This document shows positions 17,808 through 27,424 of a stretch of DNA of 64,000 nt, piece after piece (position 1 is the first letter of the stretch; every line of letters starts with the position of its first letter). Made by a program: the position numbers and the translations under genes. The DNA comes from Novipirellula sp052161655. GTDB taxonomy: Bacteria > Planctomycetota > Planctomycetia > Pirellulales > Pirellulaceae. The stretch lies in the NCBI RefSeq assembly GCF_052161655.1, contig NZ_CP197418.1:6572001-6636000 (forward strand), in the 5' to 3' direction. Below the pieces are notes generated by a model. The model ran no database searches. It was not told the origin of the DNA and saw only the letters and a list, made by a program, of their open reading frames with translations.

Positions 17808-17911
17808 AGCCTATGACCACACCATTCAGAGAAGCAGAGAATTAAGGTTTCACCTCCAAATCGTACCCGAATGAGGAACGCCAATCTACAAACAGAGGGG
17901 GCATTCCGGGG

Positions 17912-18026
17912 CTAGCGGGCTGGTGATTCAGTGAGCCGTGACGCGTGAGCGGCCGGGTTTAACGCATTACCCGGTGCCTTACGGCCCACGGCTCACGACT
18001 ACGATTTACAATCAACAGCCCGCTAG
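17912..18026. repeat. Inverted repeat I in the 17.8-18.6 kb gap
   Basis: The outer arms are CTAGCGGGCTG (17912-17922) and CAGCCCGCTAG (18016-18026). The inner arms are GTGAGCCGTG (17931-17940) and CACGGCTCAC (17987-17996). All of these pair perfectly. Confidence 0.85.
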
Positions 18027-18031
18027 TTCGG

Positions 18032-18155
18032 CTGTCCCATTTTGTGAGCCGAACGCGCTAGCGTCGGGCTGACGCTCGGTAAAACGTTAGCAAAATGAGG
18101 CCCGCGGCTAGCGCCGTCGGCTCACAAATACGCTGAAATCGAAAAATTGGGACAG
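18032..18155. repeat. Inverted repeat II in the 17.8-18.6 kb gap
   Basis: CTGTCCCAT (18032-18040) pairs with a part of ATTGGGACAG (18146-18155). TTTGTGAGCCGA after it pairs with the CGGCTCACAAA segment near 18118-18128, and GCTAGCG segments complete the inner stem. Confidence 0.8.
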
Positions 18156-18190
18156 TCGAAACAGCGGGCTTTCCTTATTGAGTTTTAGGG

Positions 18191-18254
18191 TAGTGGACGA
18201 GGCAACGAGTCCCATTGAGCTGACGAATGGCAGGATTCGTTGCCTCGCCCACCA
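18191..18254. repeat. Inverted repeat III, TAGTGGACGAGGC family, copy 1
   Basis: The arms TAGTGGACGAGGCAACGAG (18191-18209) and CGTTGCCTCGCCCACCA (18238-18254) pair with few mismatches. A better preserved copy of the same family lies at 20176-20243. Confidence 0.8.
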
Positions 18255-18646
18255 CGGCCAACCTTCAAAGGGGGCGTTCCGTGCTAGTCACCTCAGCAAT
18301 CATCAGGAAGTGATTTGGAGCTTGCTGCCGCTAAGTTGAATCCGTAGCCCTCGCTCGTCTGATGAGAGCAAGCTTCACTCCCTTAGCCATCCGCGGAAGG
18401 GCACGACATCGGGAAGTCTATTGACTTGGCGACGGTTTGCCTGTTGGGCTCGGGGGTGTGGGAGGCGACGAATTACAGCGAATTGGCAGTTATTTCGGCG
18501 AACTTTCATTCTTTAGTGAACCAACATTGCGATCAAGTTTGGCGATACAATAGTGTGGAATTAGAGATCCGCATCAAGTATCTTGCTTGAATGTCCAGCT
18601 TCAGCATCCCACCATTTCAGCCCACCACCACTTAGGATTTTTTGAA

Positions 18647-19984
18647 ATGAAGAAACCGGCTACCCCCCCTGCGCCTCGAAAACCGTCGCCTACCGCGTCC
18701 GCAAACCGTCGTCGCTTTCTGCAGACGACCAGTGCAGGCATCCTTGCAGCGGGCGTTTTCAGCGAATTGCCCGCAGCGGAATCAACCTCGGCCAACAGCA
18801 AGCTGAAACTGCTTTGTGTCGGAACCGCCAACCGCGCCGCCGCTGACATTGATGGCGTCAAGAGTCAAGACATTGTCGGTTTGTGTGATGTCGACAAGAA
18901 CTATCTCGACCGTGCAGCAACAAGTTTCAAAGATGCCAAGCTGTATGCCGACTATCGCGAGATGATCGCAAACGAAGCCGACAAGGCGGACGGGATCGTG
19001 ATCGGAACGACCGACCATCATCACGCTCCCGCTGCGATTCGTGCGATCAACGCTGGGCTTCATTGCTATTGCGAAAAACCGTTGACACATACCATCCACG
19101 AAGCTCGTGTGATCGCCGAAGCGGCCAAGGCCAAAGGCGTGGCAACTCAGATGGGTACGCAAATCCATGCCGAACCCAACTACCGCCGCGTCGTTGAGAT
19201 CGTCCAAGCCGGCGTGCTCGGTGACATCAAAGAAGTCCACGTCTGGGTCGGCAAAGGCTGGGGCGGCGGTGAACGTCCCGAAGCAGGCCAAACGCCTCCT
19301 GCGAATTTAGATTGGAATCTTTGGCTTGGTGGTGCTCCCGAGCGTCCTTACGCCGCCGGTCGTTATCACCCCGCCCAGTGGCGTCGTTGGTGGGACTTTG
19401 GACAAGGAACCCTCGGTGACATGGGTTGTCACTACATGGATTTACCATTCTGGGCACTGAACCTGCGTCACCCAACGTCGTGCGAAGCCGAAGGACCTGA
19501 GGTTCATCCGGAAACCTGTCCACTCGGTTTGAAAGTCAATTACAAGTTCCCTGCCCGAGGCGATATGCCCGGTGTTGACCTGACTTGGTACGACGGCAAC
19601 CTGACTCCGAAGGAAGTTGCTGGCGAACGCGTTCCCGGCAGCGGCGTGATGTTTGTGGGCAGTAACGGCAGCATGTACGCCAACTACTCGAACTACAAGT
19701 TGTTCCCGCAAGACAAGTTCTCGGACTTCACCCCTCCTGCGAAAACGATTCCTGATTCGATCGGTCACCATGCCGAGTGGATCAAGGCCTGCAAAGACGG
19801 TTCGCCAACGCTCTGCAACTTTGATTACTCGGGCGCACTGACCGAGTCCGTACTGCTGGGCAACGTCGCCTACCGCACTGGCAAGCAGCTCGATTGGGAC
19901 GCCGCCGCATTGAAGGCCACCAACTGCCCCGAAGCGGACCAGTACATCTCGAAAGAGTATCGCAAAGGCTGGGAAGTGGCCTAG
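18647..19984 (+). CDS. Tat-exported Gfo/Idh/MocA-family oxidoreductase
   Basis: A 445-residue NAD(P)-dependent oxidoreductase of the Gfo/Idh/MocA type. I chose the ATG at 18647, because it puts a twin-arginine signal (RRRFLQTTSAGILAAG, residues 21-36) in the N-terminal region; an in-frame start 20 codons upstream is less likely. The Rossmann part follows (KLLCVGTANRAAADI, IVGLCDVD). The lysine-containing CEKPLTH motif is at 142-148, and WNLWLGGAPERPY and WWDFGQGTLGDMGCHYMD form the C-terminal substrate domain. It probably acts on a sugar or sugar derivative in the periplasm. A strong terminator follows. Confidence 0.9.
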   Translation: MKKPATPPAPRKPSPTASANRRRFLQTTSAGILAAGVFSELPAAESTSANSKLKLLCVGTANRAAADIDGVKSQDIVGLCDVDKNYLDRAATSFKDAKLYADYREMIANEADKADGIVIGTTDHHHAPAAIRAINAGLHCYCEKPLTHTIHEARVIAEAAKAKGVATQMGTQIHAEPNYRRVVEIVQAGVLGDIKEVHVWVGKGWGGGERPEAGQTPPANLDWNLWLGGAPERPYAAGRYHPAQWRRWWDFGQGTLGDMGCHYMDLPFWALNLRHPTSCEAEGPEVHPETCPLGLKVNYKFPARGDMPGVDLTWYDGNLTPKEVAGERVPGSGVMFVGSNGSMYANYSNYKLFPQDKFSDFTPPAKTIPDSIGHHAEWIKACKDGSPTLCNFDYSGALTESVLLGNVAYRTGKQLDWDAAALKATNCPEADQYISKEYRKGWEVA

Positions 19985-20048
19985 TTTCTCTGCGACTCCC
20001 ACTTCAACGAAGTAAATCGAAACAGCCCGCATGGGCCTGATTCCATGA

Positions 20049-20077
20049 ACGTCACCCCCTGGGGTGACGTTTTTTTT
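20049..20077 (+). terminator. Rho-independent terminator after the oxidoreductase gene
   Basis: ACGTCACCCC (20049-20058) pairs perfectly with GGGGTGACGT (20061-20070) and runs into eight T residues. It lies 64 bases after the stop codon. Confidence 0.92.
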
Positions 20078-20175
20078 GGGGGGACATCGTTTAAAAACGA
20101 AGGTGAAGAAGCGGGCGATTTGCACTCTTTGGCACCACTGGCGTTAAGGACGTTCGGTACAAGAAATGGCGGGCG

Positions 20176-20243
20176 GTAGTGGACGAGGCTACGAGTCCTG
20201 CAGCTTCACTGAGCCAAAAAGGACTCGTTGCCTCGTCCACTAC
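20176..20243. repeat. TAGTGGACGAGGC-family inverted repeat, copy 2
   Basis: The 23-base arms 20176-20198 and 20221-20243 pair with one mismatch (GTAGTGGACGAGGC and GCCTCGTCCACTAC). The same unit occurs at 18191-18254. The rest of the 457 bp gap, apart from the terminator, shows no gene. Confidence 0.88.
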
Positions 20244-20441
20244 GGAAGACGCCGTCAGTTATTCTTCCGATGGTCCTAAAAGCACTTTGCAGTCACGCGA
20301 CCATTGAAGCTACAATAAGGGTCGTTACGCGTCCGCGCCCCCATCCCTAACGTTATCCACCGTGGACCTAATCAGGGATTTTAGGGCGGTGCGGCAACGA
20401 GCATTCCCTACCCCGACATCCCCTCCCCACATCCCGACCTC

Positions 20442-21818
20442 ATGTTAAACCTAACCTCGCGTGGTATCGCTCATACCTGTGACGGCACTTCGCGTCGCGA
20501 CTTTCTGCAGGTCGGCACGCTGGGGGCGATCGGATTGGGTTTACCCCAGTGGCTAGCAGCACAAGAAATGGGGGCAGTGGATCCCAGTAAAGACAAACGC
20601 AGCTGCATCATGATTTTCAATCTTGGTGCTCCCAGCCAACTTGATACCTTCGACATGAAACCCGAGGCCCCCGCCGAAGTGCGAGGTCCGTTCAAACCGA
20701 TTTCAACTAGGGGTGACTTTCAGCTTTCCGAGATTCTGCCCATGCACGCCGAGGTCGCGGACAAGTTCTCGATCGTACGGTCTTGTTACCACACCTCGGC
20801 GGCGGTGCACGACGCAGGTTGGCAGATGATGCAGACGGGGCGTCAATTCAGCGGCGGAGTGAACTATCCGCACGCTGGAGCGGTGGTCCAGTACATGCAA
20901 GGCCGCCGGACAGATTTGCCCGCACACGTGGTGTTGCCTGAAACAATGGGGCGTGGCGGCGGCAATTTGCCCAACGGACAAGCCGGTGGATTTCTGGGGA
21001 AGTCGTTTGATCCGTTTGCACTGATGGCCGACCCCAGTCAAGCGAATTTCAAAGTCCCCGATTTGTTGCCGCCTTCGACTCTGGGCGATGTGCGAATTGA
21101 TCGACGCCGCAGAATGCGAGATGCCATCGAAGGACGGATGAAGCAGCTCGAAGCGTCCGAGTCGGCCAAGATGATGGACAAAAACTTTGAGTCGGCATAT
21201 CGGCTGATGAGCAGCCCGCAAGCTCGCGAGGCATTCGATTTGACTCAAGAAACGACGGCCGTCCGCGAACGCTATGGAATGAATCGCTTTGGACAATGCT
21301 GCTTGCTGTCACGACGGTTGATCGAAGCCGGAGTCCGTTTCGTGACCATCAACACCTTCTTAACCGTGTTCAACGAAGTCACTTGGGACATCCACGGCAG
21401 CAAGCCGTTCACGACGATCGAGGGGATGAAGAACATCGTCGCCCCGATGTACGACCAAGCCTACTCGGCATTGATCGCCGATTTGGCTCAGCGTGGAATG
21501 CTCGAGGACACGATGGTATGCGGATTGGCAGAGTTCGGCCGCACACCCAAAGTGAATCCCGCAGGCGGACGTGATCATTGGCCTCAATGTTTCTCGTGCA
21601 CGTTCGCCGGTGGCGGTGTAAAGGGAGGCCGCGCGATCGGGGCGAGTGACCCGATGGGAGCGGTGCCGGCGGATCGCCCGGCGAATCCGGGCGAAATCAT
21701 TGCAACGATTTTTAAAAGCTTGGGACTCGAACTGCATGCAGAGTTACCGGGACCTGCCGGACGCCCGTTTCCGCTGGTCGATTTTGGAGTTCGCGAAATC
21801 AAAGAACTGTTTGCATAG
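20442..21818 (+). CDS. DUF1501 protein with Tat signal
   Basis: A 458-residue DUF1501 protein, a planctomycete-rich family related to the alkaline phosphatase/sulfatase fold. A twin-arginine signal (SRRDFLQVGTLGAIGLGLPQWLAA, residues 17-40) predicts export as a folded protein. Family blocks seen are IFNLGAPSQLDTFDMKPEAP, the mid-region FGQCCLLSRRLIEAGVRFV, and LAEFGRTPKVNPAGGRDHWPQ, which carries the likely metal-ligand acidic and His residues. It starts a co-directional run with a DUF1549 protein, a cytochrome-WD40 protein, a sulfatase and a PQQ-like propeller. The function of DUF1501 is not established. Confidence 0.9.
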   Translation: MLNLTSRGIAHTCDGTSRRDFLQVGTLGAIGLGLPQWLAAQEMGAVDPSKDKRSCIMIFNLGAPSQLDTFDMKPEAPAEVRGPFKPISTRGDFQLSEILPMHAEVADKFSIVRSCYHTSAAVHDAGWQMMQTGRQFSGGVNYPHAGAVVQYMQGRRTDLPAHVVLPETMGRGGGNLPNGQAGGFLGKSFDPFALMADPSQANFKVPDLLPPSTLGDVRIDRRRRMRDAIEGRMKQLEASESAKMMDKNFESAYRLMSSPQAREAFDLTQETTAVRERYGMNRFGQCCLLSRRLIEAGVRFVTINTFLTVFNEVTWDIHGSKPFTTIEGMKNIVAPMYDQAYSALIADLAQRGMLEDTMVCGLAEFGRTPKVNPAGGRDHWPQCFSCTFAGGGVKGGRAIGASDPMGAVPADRPANPGEIIATIFKSLGLELHAELPGPAGRPFPLVDFGVREIKELFA

Positions 21819-21913
21819 AAACGATCGGAATAATCACTGACGGATAGTCGTTGATCGCTCCGCGATAAAAACAAGGATCGCGGGCTCGGGCGGAAAATGG
21901 CTGTCGGATTTCG

Positions 21914-21971
21914 ACGTAGCTGCCGTCGCCAGACGGCGGAAATCCACGCTCTGGCGAGCGTAGCTACGAAA
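21914..21971. repeat. REP-like hairpin before the DUF1549 gene
   Basis: The arms CGTAGCTGCCGTCGCCAGA and TCTGGCGAGCGTAGCTACG pair with a few mismatches. The second half matches 16145-16175 almost exactly. It lies in the 258 bp gap between the DUF1501 and DUF1549 genes. Confidence 0.8.
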
Positions 21972-22076
21972 GTAATAAACCGCACCTCCCGAGCGATCCA
22001 CGACACGAATTTGTTCAAACGTTTAAACCGTCCCGACGGGCAACCAGCCAAGTTCACGAAAAGACCTATCACAACC

Positions 22077-24563
22077 ATGATCATCCCGAATCGCTTGCAC
22101 CTATTGCTGCTCGCTGCCGTGGTCTCGCAGAGCGCGGTCGGGGCCGATGACATCGCGGTGCTGCCGAAATCGTTTTCGCTCTCTGGCAGCGAAGCACGCC
22201 AACAATTGATGGTCGTCCACGTGTCAAATCTTGACGACGTGCCAGCGGCAATCATCGGCGACAACGTTCGATGGACGTCCAGCGATCCCGCTGTTGTGAC
22301 GATCGACGACAGCGTGGCGATCGCTGCTGGTAACGGAACGACAACGATCACCGCACACGTTGGCGATGCGGTATCGACAACCGAAGTCACCGTCGCTGGG
22401 TTCGATGAACCTCACCACTGGAGTTTTCGCAACGACGTGCAATCGGTCCTTTCGCGTCTGGGCTGTAACACCGGTGCTTGCCACGGCGCGTTGGCAGGCA
22501 AGGGCGGATTCCGACTGTCGCTTCACGGTTACGACAGCCAATCTGACTTCGTCAGCATCACGCGAGAAGCGAGGGGAAGACGCGTTGAGTTGTCCGATCC
22601 GGGGCGAAGTTTGTTGGTCGCCAAACCAAGTGGTGCTTTGCCACACAAAGGGGGACTAAGGCTCGACACCGAGTCGCGAGATTATCGAGTGCTATCGTCT
22701 TGGATAGCCACGGGGGCTCGCGGACCCAGCGATGACGATGTGCGGCTCGAACGTATCACGGTGACACCCGCTGCGAGCATGCTTCGGACCGGTGATCGAA
22801 CGCGGGTGCTCGTCAATGCACATTACAGCGATGGGCGTGTCGTCGACGTGACTCATTGGGCGGTCTTCTCGGCGACCGATGAAGCGATCGTCACTGTGAA
22901 GAATGACGGCATCGTCGACGTCGTCGGCAGTGGTGAAGGAGCGGTTTTGGTTTGGTTCGGCAGCAAAGTTGCGCTGGCGAGGATGACCGTTCCCTATCCG
23001 CATGAAATCGCTGGCGAAGTTTATACCGCCGCGCCACGCCGCAATTTCATTGACGAGCTGACCCTTACACAGCTAAAAACGCTGAACCTTCGCCCCTCGC
23101 CGCGATGTGATGACGAGACGTTTCTTCGTCGTGCAACTCTCGACACGATCGGCCGTTTGCCGAGTCTAAACGAACGGCAAATCTATCTAGCGGACTCTGC
23201 CATTGATCGGCGTGATCGGTTGATCGAACGTTTGCTTTCCAGCGACGACTATGTTGACTATTGGACCTATCGATGGTGTGACATCTTGCTCGTCAACGGC
23301 ACGCGTTTGCGACCGATTGCGGTGAAAACTTATTACCAGTGGATCCGTAGCCAAGTCCAACAAAACAAACCGTGGGATCAGATCGTTCGCGAGATACTGA
23401 CAGCATCGGGATTGAGTAACGAAAACGGTGCGACTAACTTTTACGCGCTGCATCAAACGCCCGAAGAGATGACGGAAAACGCCTGCCAAGCCTTTCTGGG
23501 TTTGTCGATCGGGTGTGCGAAGTGCCATAATCATCCGCTTGAAAAATGGAGCAACGACCAGTACTACGGCATGGCGAATCTGTTCGCTCGCGTGCGTGCC
23601 AAGGGCTGGGGCGGGGACAGTCGCAATGGGGACGGTATCCGCACGTTGTACGTGGCGACGTCCGGGGATCTGATCCAGCCCAATCGCGGCAAACCTCAAC
23701 CGCCCGCTCCGCTGGATGCTCCGCCGCTTGATTTCGATGACCCATCGGACCGCCGTACCGTGCTTGCGGATTGGTTGACCGATCCATCGAATCCCTACTT
23801 CGCTCGCTCGATCACCAACCGTGTTTGGGCAAACTTTTTCGGGCGAGGGTTGGTCGAACAAGTGGATGATCTGCGATTGAGCAATCCCGCCAGCAACGAA
23901 CCGCTGTTATCTGCGACGGCCCAATACGTGGTTCATGCAAAATTTGATTTGAAGAAGTTAGTGCGGGTGATTTTGCAAAGTGAAACCTATCAACGCAGCA
24001 GCGTTCCCCTGCCCGAAAATGAACTGGAACAAAAATATCTGAGTCGCTACTACCCTCGTCGCCTGATGGCCGAAGTCATGCTGGACGCGATTGATCAAAC
24101 CTTGGAAACGTCGTCCCAGTTTGACCAAGTGGCGTTTCCTGGTGCGGACAAGCAAAAGACCGACTTTTATCCTGACGGGACCAAGGCGATTGAACTTTAT
24201 GACTCCGCAGTCGCGTCGTATTTCCTCGACACGTTTGGTCGCAATCCACGCGAGATCACTTGCGAATGCGAACGCAGTGCCGAGCAGAGCATGGTTCAGG
24301 TACTGCATCTATCCAACGGTGAAACGCTGAACCCAAAACTGGAACAAGCGAACAATCGGATTGTAAAGCTGATCGCCGATGGGAAAACTCCGTCCGAAAT
24401 GATTGAAACGTTATTCGTCGCTGCACTTTCGCGAACCCCATCACTCGATGAACGCGAACGATTGCTGAAGGTCGTTGGCGAATACGGCGACGACCTCAGC
24501 ACGGCAATGCAGGATGTCGCCTGGAGCGTGTTGACGAGCACCGAATTCACCTTCAATCACTGA
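22077..24563 (+). CDS. Secreted DUF1549/DUF1553 protein with Ig-like (BIG2) domain and heme motifs
   Basis: An 828-residue exported protein. I start at the ATG at 22077, which begins a signal peptide (MIIPNRLHLLLLAAVVSQSAVGADD); the longer open frame upstream overlaps a REP hairpin. A BIG2-like domain (about 28-108, VRWTSSDPAVVTIDD) leads to a variant heme site C130-NTGA-C135-H (CX4CH). A second BIG2-like stretch precedes DUF1549, with FLRRATLDTIGRLP and a second site, CAKCHNHPLEKW. DUF1553 ends the protein (LADWLTDPSNPYFARSITNRVWANFFGRGLVEQ). It is probably a periplasmic c-type cytochrome. Its stop overlaps the next start. Confidence 0.9.
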   Translation: MIIPNRLHLLLLAAVVSQSAVGADDIAVLPKSFSLSGSEARQQLMVVHVSNLDDVPAAIIGDNVRWTSSDPAVVTIDDSVAIAAGNGTTTITAHVGDAVSTTEVTVAGFDEPHHWSFRNDVQSVLSRLGCNTGACHGALAGKGGFRLSLHGYDSQSDFVSITREARGRRVELSDPGRSLLVAKPSGALPHKGGLRLDTESRDYRVLSSWIATGARGPSDDDVRLERITVTPAASMLRTGDRTRVLVNAHYSDGRVVDVTHWAVFSATDEAIVTVKNDGIVDVVGSGEGAVLVWFGSKVALARMTVPYPHEIAGEVYTAAPRRNFIDELTLTQLKTLNLRPSPRCDDETFLRRATLDTIGRLPSLNERQIYLADSAIDRRDRLIERLLSSDDYVDYWTYRWCDILLVNGTRLRPIAVKTYYQWIRSQVQQNKPWDQIVREILTASGLSNENGATNFYALHQTPEEMTENACQAFLGLSIGCAKCHNHPLEKWSNDQYYGMANLFARVRAKGWGGDSRNGDGIRTLYVATSGDLIQPNRGKPQPPAPLDAPPLDFDDPSDRRTVLADWLTDPSNPYFARSITNRVWANFFGRGLVEQVDDLRLSNPASNEPLLSATAQYVVHAKFDLKKLVRVILQSETYQRSSVPLPENELEQKYLSRYYPRRLMAEVMLDAIDQTLETSSQFDQVAFPGADKQKTDFYPDGTKAIELYDSAVASYFLDTFGRNPREITCECERSAEQSMVQVLHLSNGETLNPKLEQANNRIVKLIADGKTPSEMIETLFVAALSRTPSLDERERLLKVVGEYGDDLSTAMQDVAWSVLTSTEFTFNH

Positions 24564-27355
24564 TGGCTGCTAGACGCCTCATCCCACATGAAAAACTTCT
24601 CGCATCTCAAATGTTACCTATGCGTTTCCTGTTAATCCCCTTGTTGCTGATTGCCATTAACGTCACGGTCAATGCCGCCGAAGCGGTGGATTTTGTGACC
24701 GATGTGTCGCCCATTCTGAACAAATACTGCGTCGGCTGTCACAACGCGGACGATCACGAAGGCGGTTTGCGACTCGATGATCACGCGGCGATGTTGGTAG
24801 GGGGCGATACCGGTTTGGCAGTCACCGCCGGCGCGGCAGGTAGCAGCCGGATGTTGTTGATGACGATGGGCAAAATCGACCCCAAGATGCCGCCCGAAGA
24901 CGAGCCAGGTCCGAGTGTCGATGAGATCGAGACGATTGCGGCTTGGATTGATCAAGGTGCCGTGGGGCCGGCGGGCGACATGCCGATCAAAATGTCGTTG
25001 CGAACGCCACAAATTGAACCCGATAAAGACTCACCACGTCCCGTCACCTCGATCGCGGTTTCAACGGACGGCAGTTTGCGTGCGCTCGCTCGCTTTTCAT
25101 CGGTGCAGATTGTGCGTGCCGACGGAACGACAATCTCCGAGATCCATGGGTTGCCAGGAAAAGTCAATTCGCTTGAGTTTAGTCGCGATGCAAAACGCAT
25201 TCTGGTTGCGACGGGGTTAACCGGAGCCTACGGTCGCTCCGCCATCTATCGCGTCGACGATGCAGGACTGGAATCCGAGATGCTCGGCCATCACGACGTG
25301 TTGTATTCGGCCGTCTTTTCCGCCGATGAAAAGTGGGTGGCGACTGCAGGCTACGACCGCGTGATCAAGTTGTGGGATCGCAGCACCGCAGAGGTCGTGC
25401 ATGAATTGACCGGGCACAATGGAGCGATTTATGACTTGGCGTTTTCACGCGATTCAAAGGTACTGGCCAGTGCTAGCGCCGACGCCACGATCAAAATTTG
25501 GCATGTGGAAACGGGTAAACGCCTCGATACCCTCAGCCAGGGTGAGGACGAGATGTTGGCGGTCGACTTTACCGCCGACGGCAAATTCATTGTGGGCTGC
25601 GGTGCGGATAATCGATTGCGTGTTTGGCGACTTAAGAGTATCGATACGCCCGCAATTAATCCGCTCGTCATCACGCGGTTTGTCGACGACTCGCCATTGG
25701 TCGGTTTCGCGTTCGCAGCCGATTCGAATCATTTGGCAGTGCTTAGCCAATCGGGAAACGTAAAACTGCTTGACACCGTGTCATGGAAACAAGTCGCGTC
25801 ACTCGAATCGGTGTCTGACACCGGGACCGATATCGCGTTCGATGCAGCATCCGATTCCGTGTTGATCTCGCTGATGAACGGTCAAGTTGTCAGCCGGACG
25901 TTGCCCCGTTCGACCGACAAACAAGTCCTTGCGGCGAAATCGGTCACGCCGGTCTACATGGATCTTGATGCACTCGTGGTACGCGGTGAATCGGAGGGCA
26001 AAACGCTTCCGCGTGGCGCTGAGGTCAGCGGTGTGATTTCTGCGGCGGGCGAATCCGACGTTTACGCTTGGGATGCCAATGCAGGCGAAGTATGGGCGAT
26101 TGATGCAGACAAAATTGGAAATAGCCCGATCGATCCGATTGTCTCAATTTTGGACTCCGACGACCAAGCCGTGTTGCGAACCCGGTTGCATGCGGTTCGC
26201 GATTCCTATTTTACGTTTCGAGGTAAAGACAGCCTGCAGTCGAACGATTTCCGAGTCTTTAATTGGCAGGACATGAATTTGGGTGATTACTTCTATTCAT
26301 CCGGAGAAGTCTCGCGATTGTGGAAACATCCTCGCGGTCCCGACTCTGGATTTGACACGTATCCAGGCGAAGGCCAGCGTTGGACTTATTTTGGGACGAG
26401 CGGAACAACGCACGCATTAGGCGAACCGGGCTACGTCGTCCGGCCGCTTGCCGGTGACGAAACCCCGATTGCAAATGGGTTGCCGGTGTTTGATGTTTAT
26501 TATGAAAACGACGACGACCCAATGCGAATCGCGGGCAACGCCAGCCGATTATTGTTCACCGCGCCTCGCGATGGGACGTTCAAGGTTCGCATCACCGACA
26601 CGCGAGGTGAGGGGGGCGAAGCGTTTCAATATCGGCTTGGTGTGCGTGCCGCGACCCCGAGTTTCCGCCCCTCGATCACCCAGATAAAGAGCCCTATTTT
26701 TAAAGGCACGGGACGCGAATTTATCGTTCGGGTGGACCGCATCGACGGCTTTGATGGCCCTGTTACGTTTACCCTCGATGGGTTACCGAAATTCGTGATT
26801 TCGAACTCGCCCATCGTGATCGAAGCCGGGCAACGATCGGCGGTCGGGACATTGTGGGTTCCCGAAACGATTTCTGACGAAGATATGGCCCAGTCGGGCG
26901 GCGAGTTGAGCGTCAATGTCGTTGCGACCGCAGATGTGCTGGGACGACATGTCGAACGCTCGGCGGGACAATTAAGCAAAATCAAGCTCGCCGACGGCCC
27001 CAGTGTGATTCCCAGTTTGCATCCTCTGGATCATGATGTGGCGGAAGATGAAACTTGGGTTTTGCAGGTCCGCCGTGGTGAAACCGTATCTGCTCGCGTT
27101 CGATTGAGACGCGAGGCGGGTTTTGGTAACGAGGTTTCTTTTGGCAAAGAAGACTCGGGACGAAACGCGACTCAAGGCGTTTACGTTGACAACATTGGGT
27201 TGAATGGTTTGCTGATTTTGGCGGGCAGTAACGAACGAGAATTCTTTCTGACCGCCGACCCCACCTCGGTGCCCGGACGCCGCACGTTCTTCTTGAACGC
27301 CAACGCCAATGGCGGCGTGACCACCCACCCGATCATCGTCGAAGTGTTACCGTAG
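24563..27355 (+). CDS. Planctomycete cytochrome (PSCyt1) and WD40 protein
   Basis: A 930-residue secreted protein. The ATG at 24563 overlaps the previous stop (TGATG), suggesting coupled translation; ATGs at 24611 and 24620 are also possible and would shorten the signal-peptide n-region. The hydrophobic core FLLIPLLLIAINVTVNAAEA is followed by the heme motif CVGCH (56-60) in a PSCyt1 domain (GGLRLDDHAAMLVGGDTG, KIDPKMPPEDEPGP, IAAWIDQGA). WD40 repeats span about 165-405 (VIKLWDRSTAEVVHELTGHN, TIKIWHVETGKR). The C-terminal half is beta-rich, resembling bacterial prepeptidase/Ig-like domains (VRVDRIDGFDGPVTFTLDGLP). It is likely to work with the DUF1549 partner. Confidence 0.9.
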   Translation: MAARRLIPHEKLLASQMLPMRFLLIPLLLIAINVTVNAAEAVDFVTDVSPILNKYCVGCHNADDHEGGLRLDDHAAMLVGGDTGLAVTAGAAGSSRMLLMTMGKIDPKMPPEDEPGPSVDEIETIAAWIDQGAVGPAGDMPIKMSLRTPQIEPDKDSPRPVTSIAVSTDGSLRALARFSSVQIVRADGTTISEIHGLPGKVNSLEFSRDAKRILVATGLTGAYGRSAIYRVDDAGLESEMLGHHDVLYSAVFSADEKWVATAGYDRVIKLWDRSTAEVVHELTGHNGAIYDLAFSRDSKVLASASADATIKIWHVETGKRLDTLSQGEDEMLAVDFTADGKFIVGCGADNRLRVWRLKSIDTPAINPLVITRFVDDSPLVGFAFAADSNHLAVLSQSGNVKLLDTVSWKQVASLESVSDTGTDIAFDAASDSVLISLMNGQVVSRTLPRSTDKQVLAAKSVTPVYMDLDALVVRGESEGKTLPRGAEVSGVISAAGESDVYAWDANAGEVWAIDADKIGNSPIDPIVSILDSDDQAVLRTRLHAVRDSYFTFRGKDSLQSNDFRVFNWQDMNLGDYFYSSGEVSRLWKHPRGPDSGFDTYPGEGQRWTYFGTSGTTHALGEPGYVVRPLAGDETPIANGLPVFDVYYENDDDPMRIAGNASRLLFTAPRDGTFKVRITDTRGEGGEAFQYRLGVRAATPSFRPSITQIKSPIFKGTGREFIVRVDRIDGFDGPVTFTLDGLPKFVISNSPIVIEAGQRSAVGTLWVPETISDEDMAQSGGELSVNVVATADVLGRHVERSAGQLSKIKLADGPSVIPSLHPLDHDVAEDETWVLQVRRGETVSARVRLRREAGFGNEVSFGKEDSGRNATQGVYVDNIGLNGLLILAGSNEREFFLTADPTSVPGRRTFFLNANANGGVTTHPIIVEVLP

Positions 27356-27424
27356 AATACCGGCCACGTTTGGCCTTGTTCTCTCCCCCTCCCACTTTCC
27401 ACTCTCCAAAAACTAGGATCGTTC

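Larger units (their letters stand above)
17808..18646. other. 839 bp divergent intergenic region filled with inverted repeats
   Basis: No supported gene is present. The region lies between two divergently read genes and holds three large inverted repeats listed separately (17912-18026, 18032-18155, 18191-18254). The 300 bp before the oxidoreductase start have no hairpin and probably carry its promoter; an A/T-rich TACAAT-like box at 18547-18552 is a possible -10. Confidence 0.55.
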
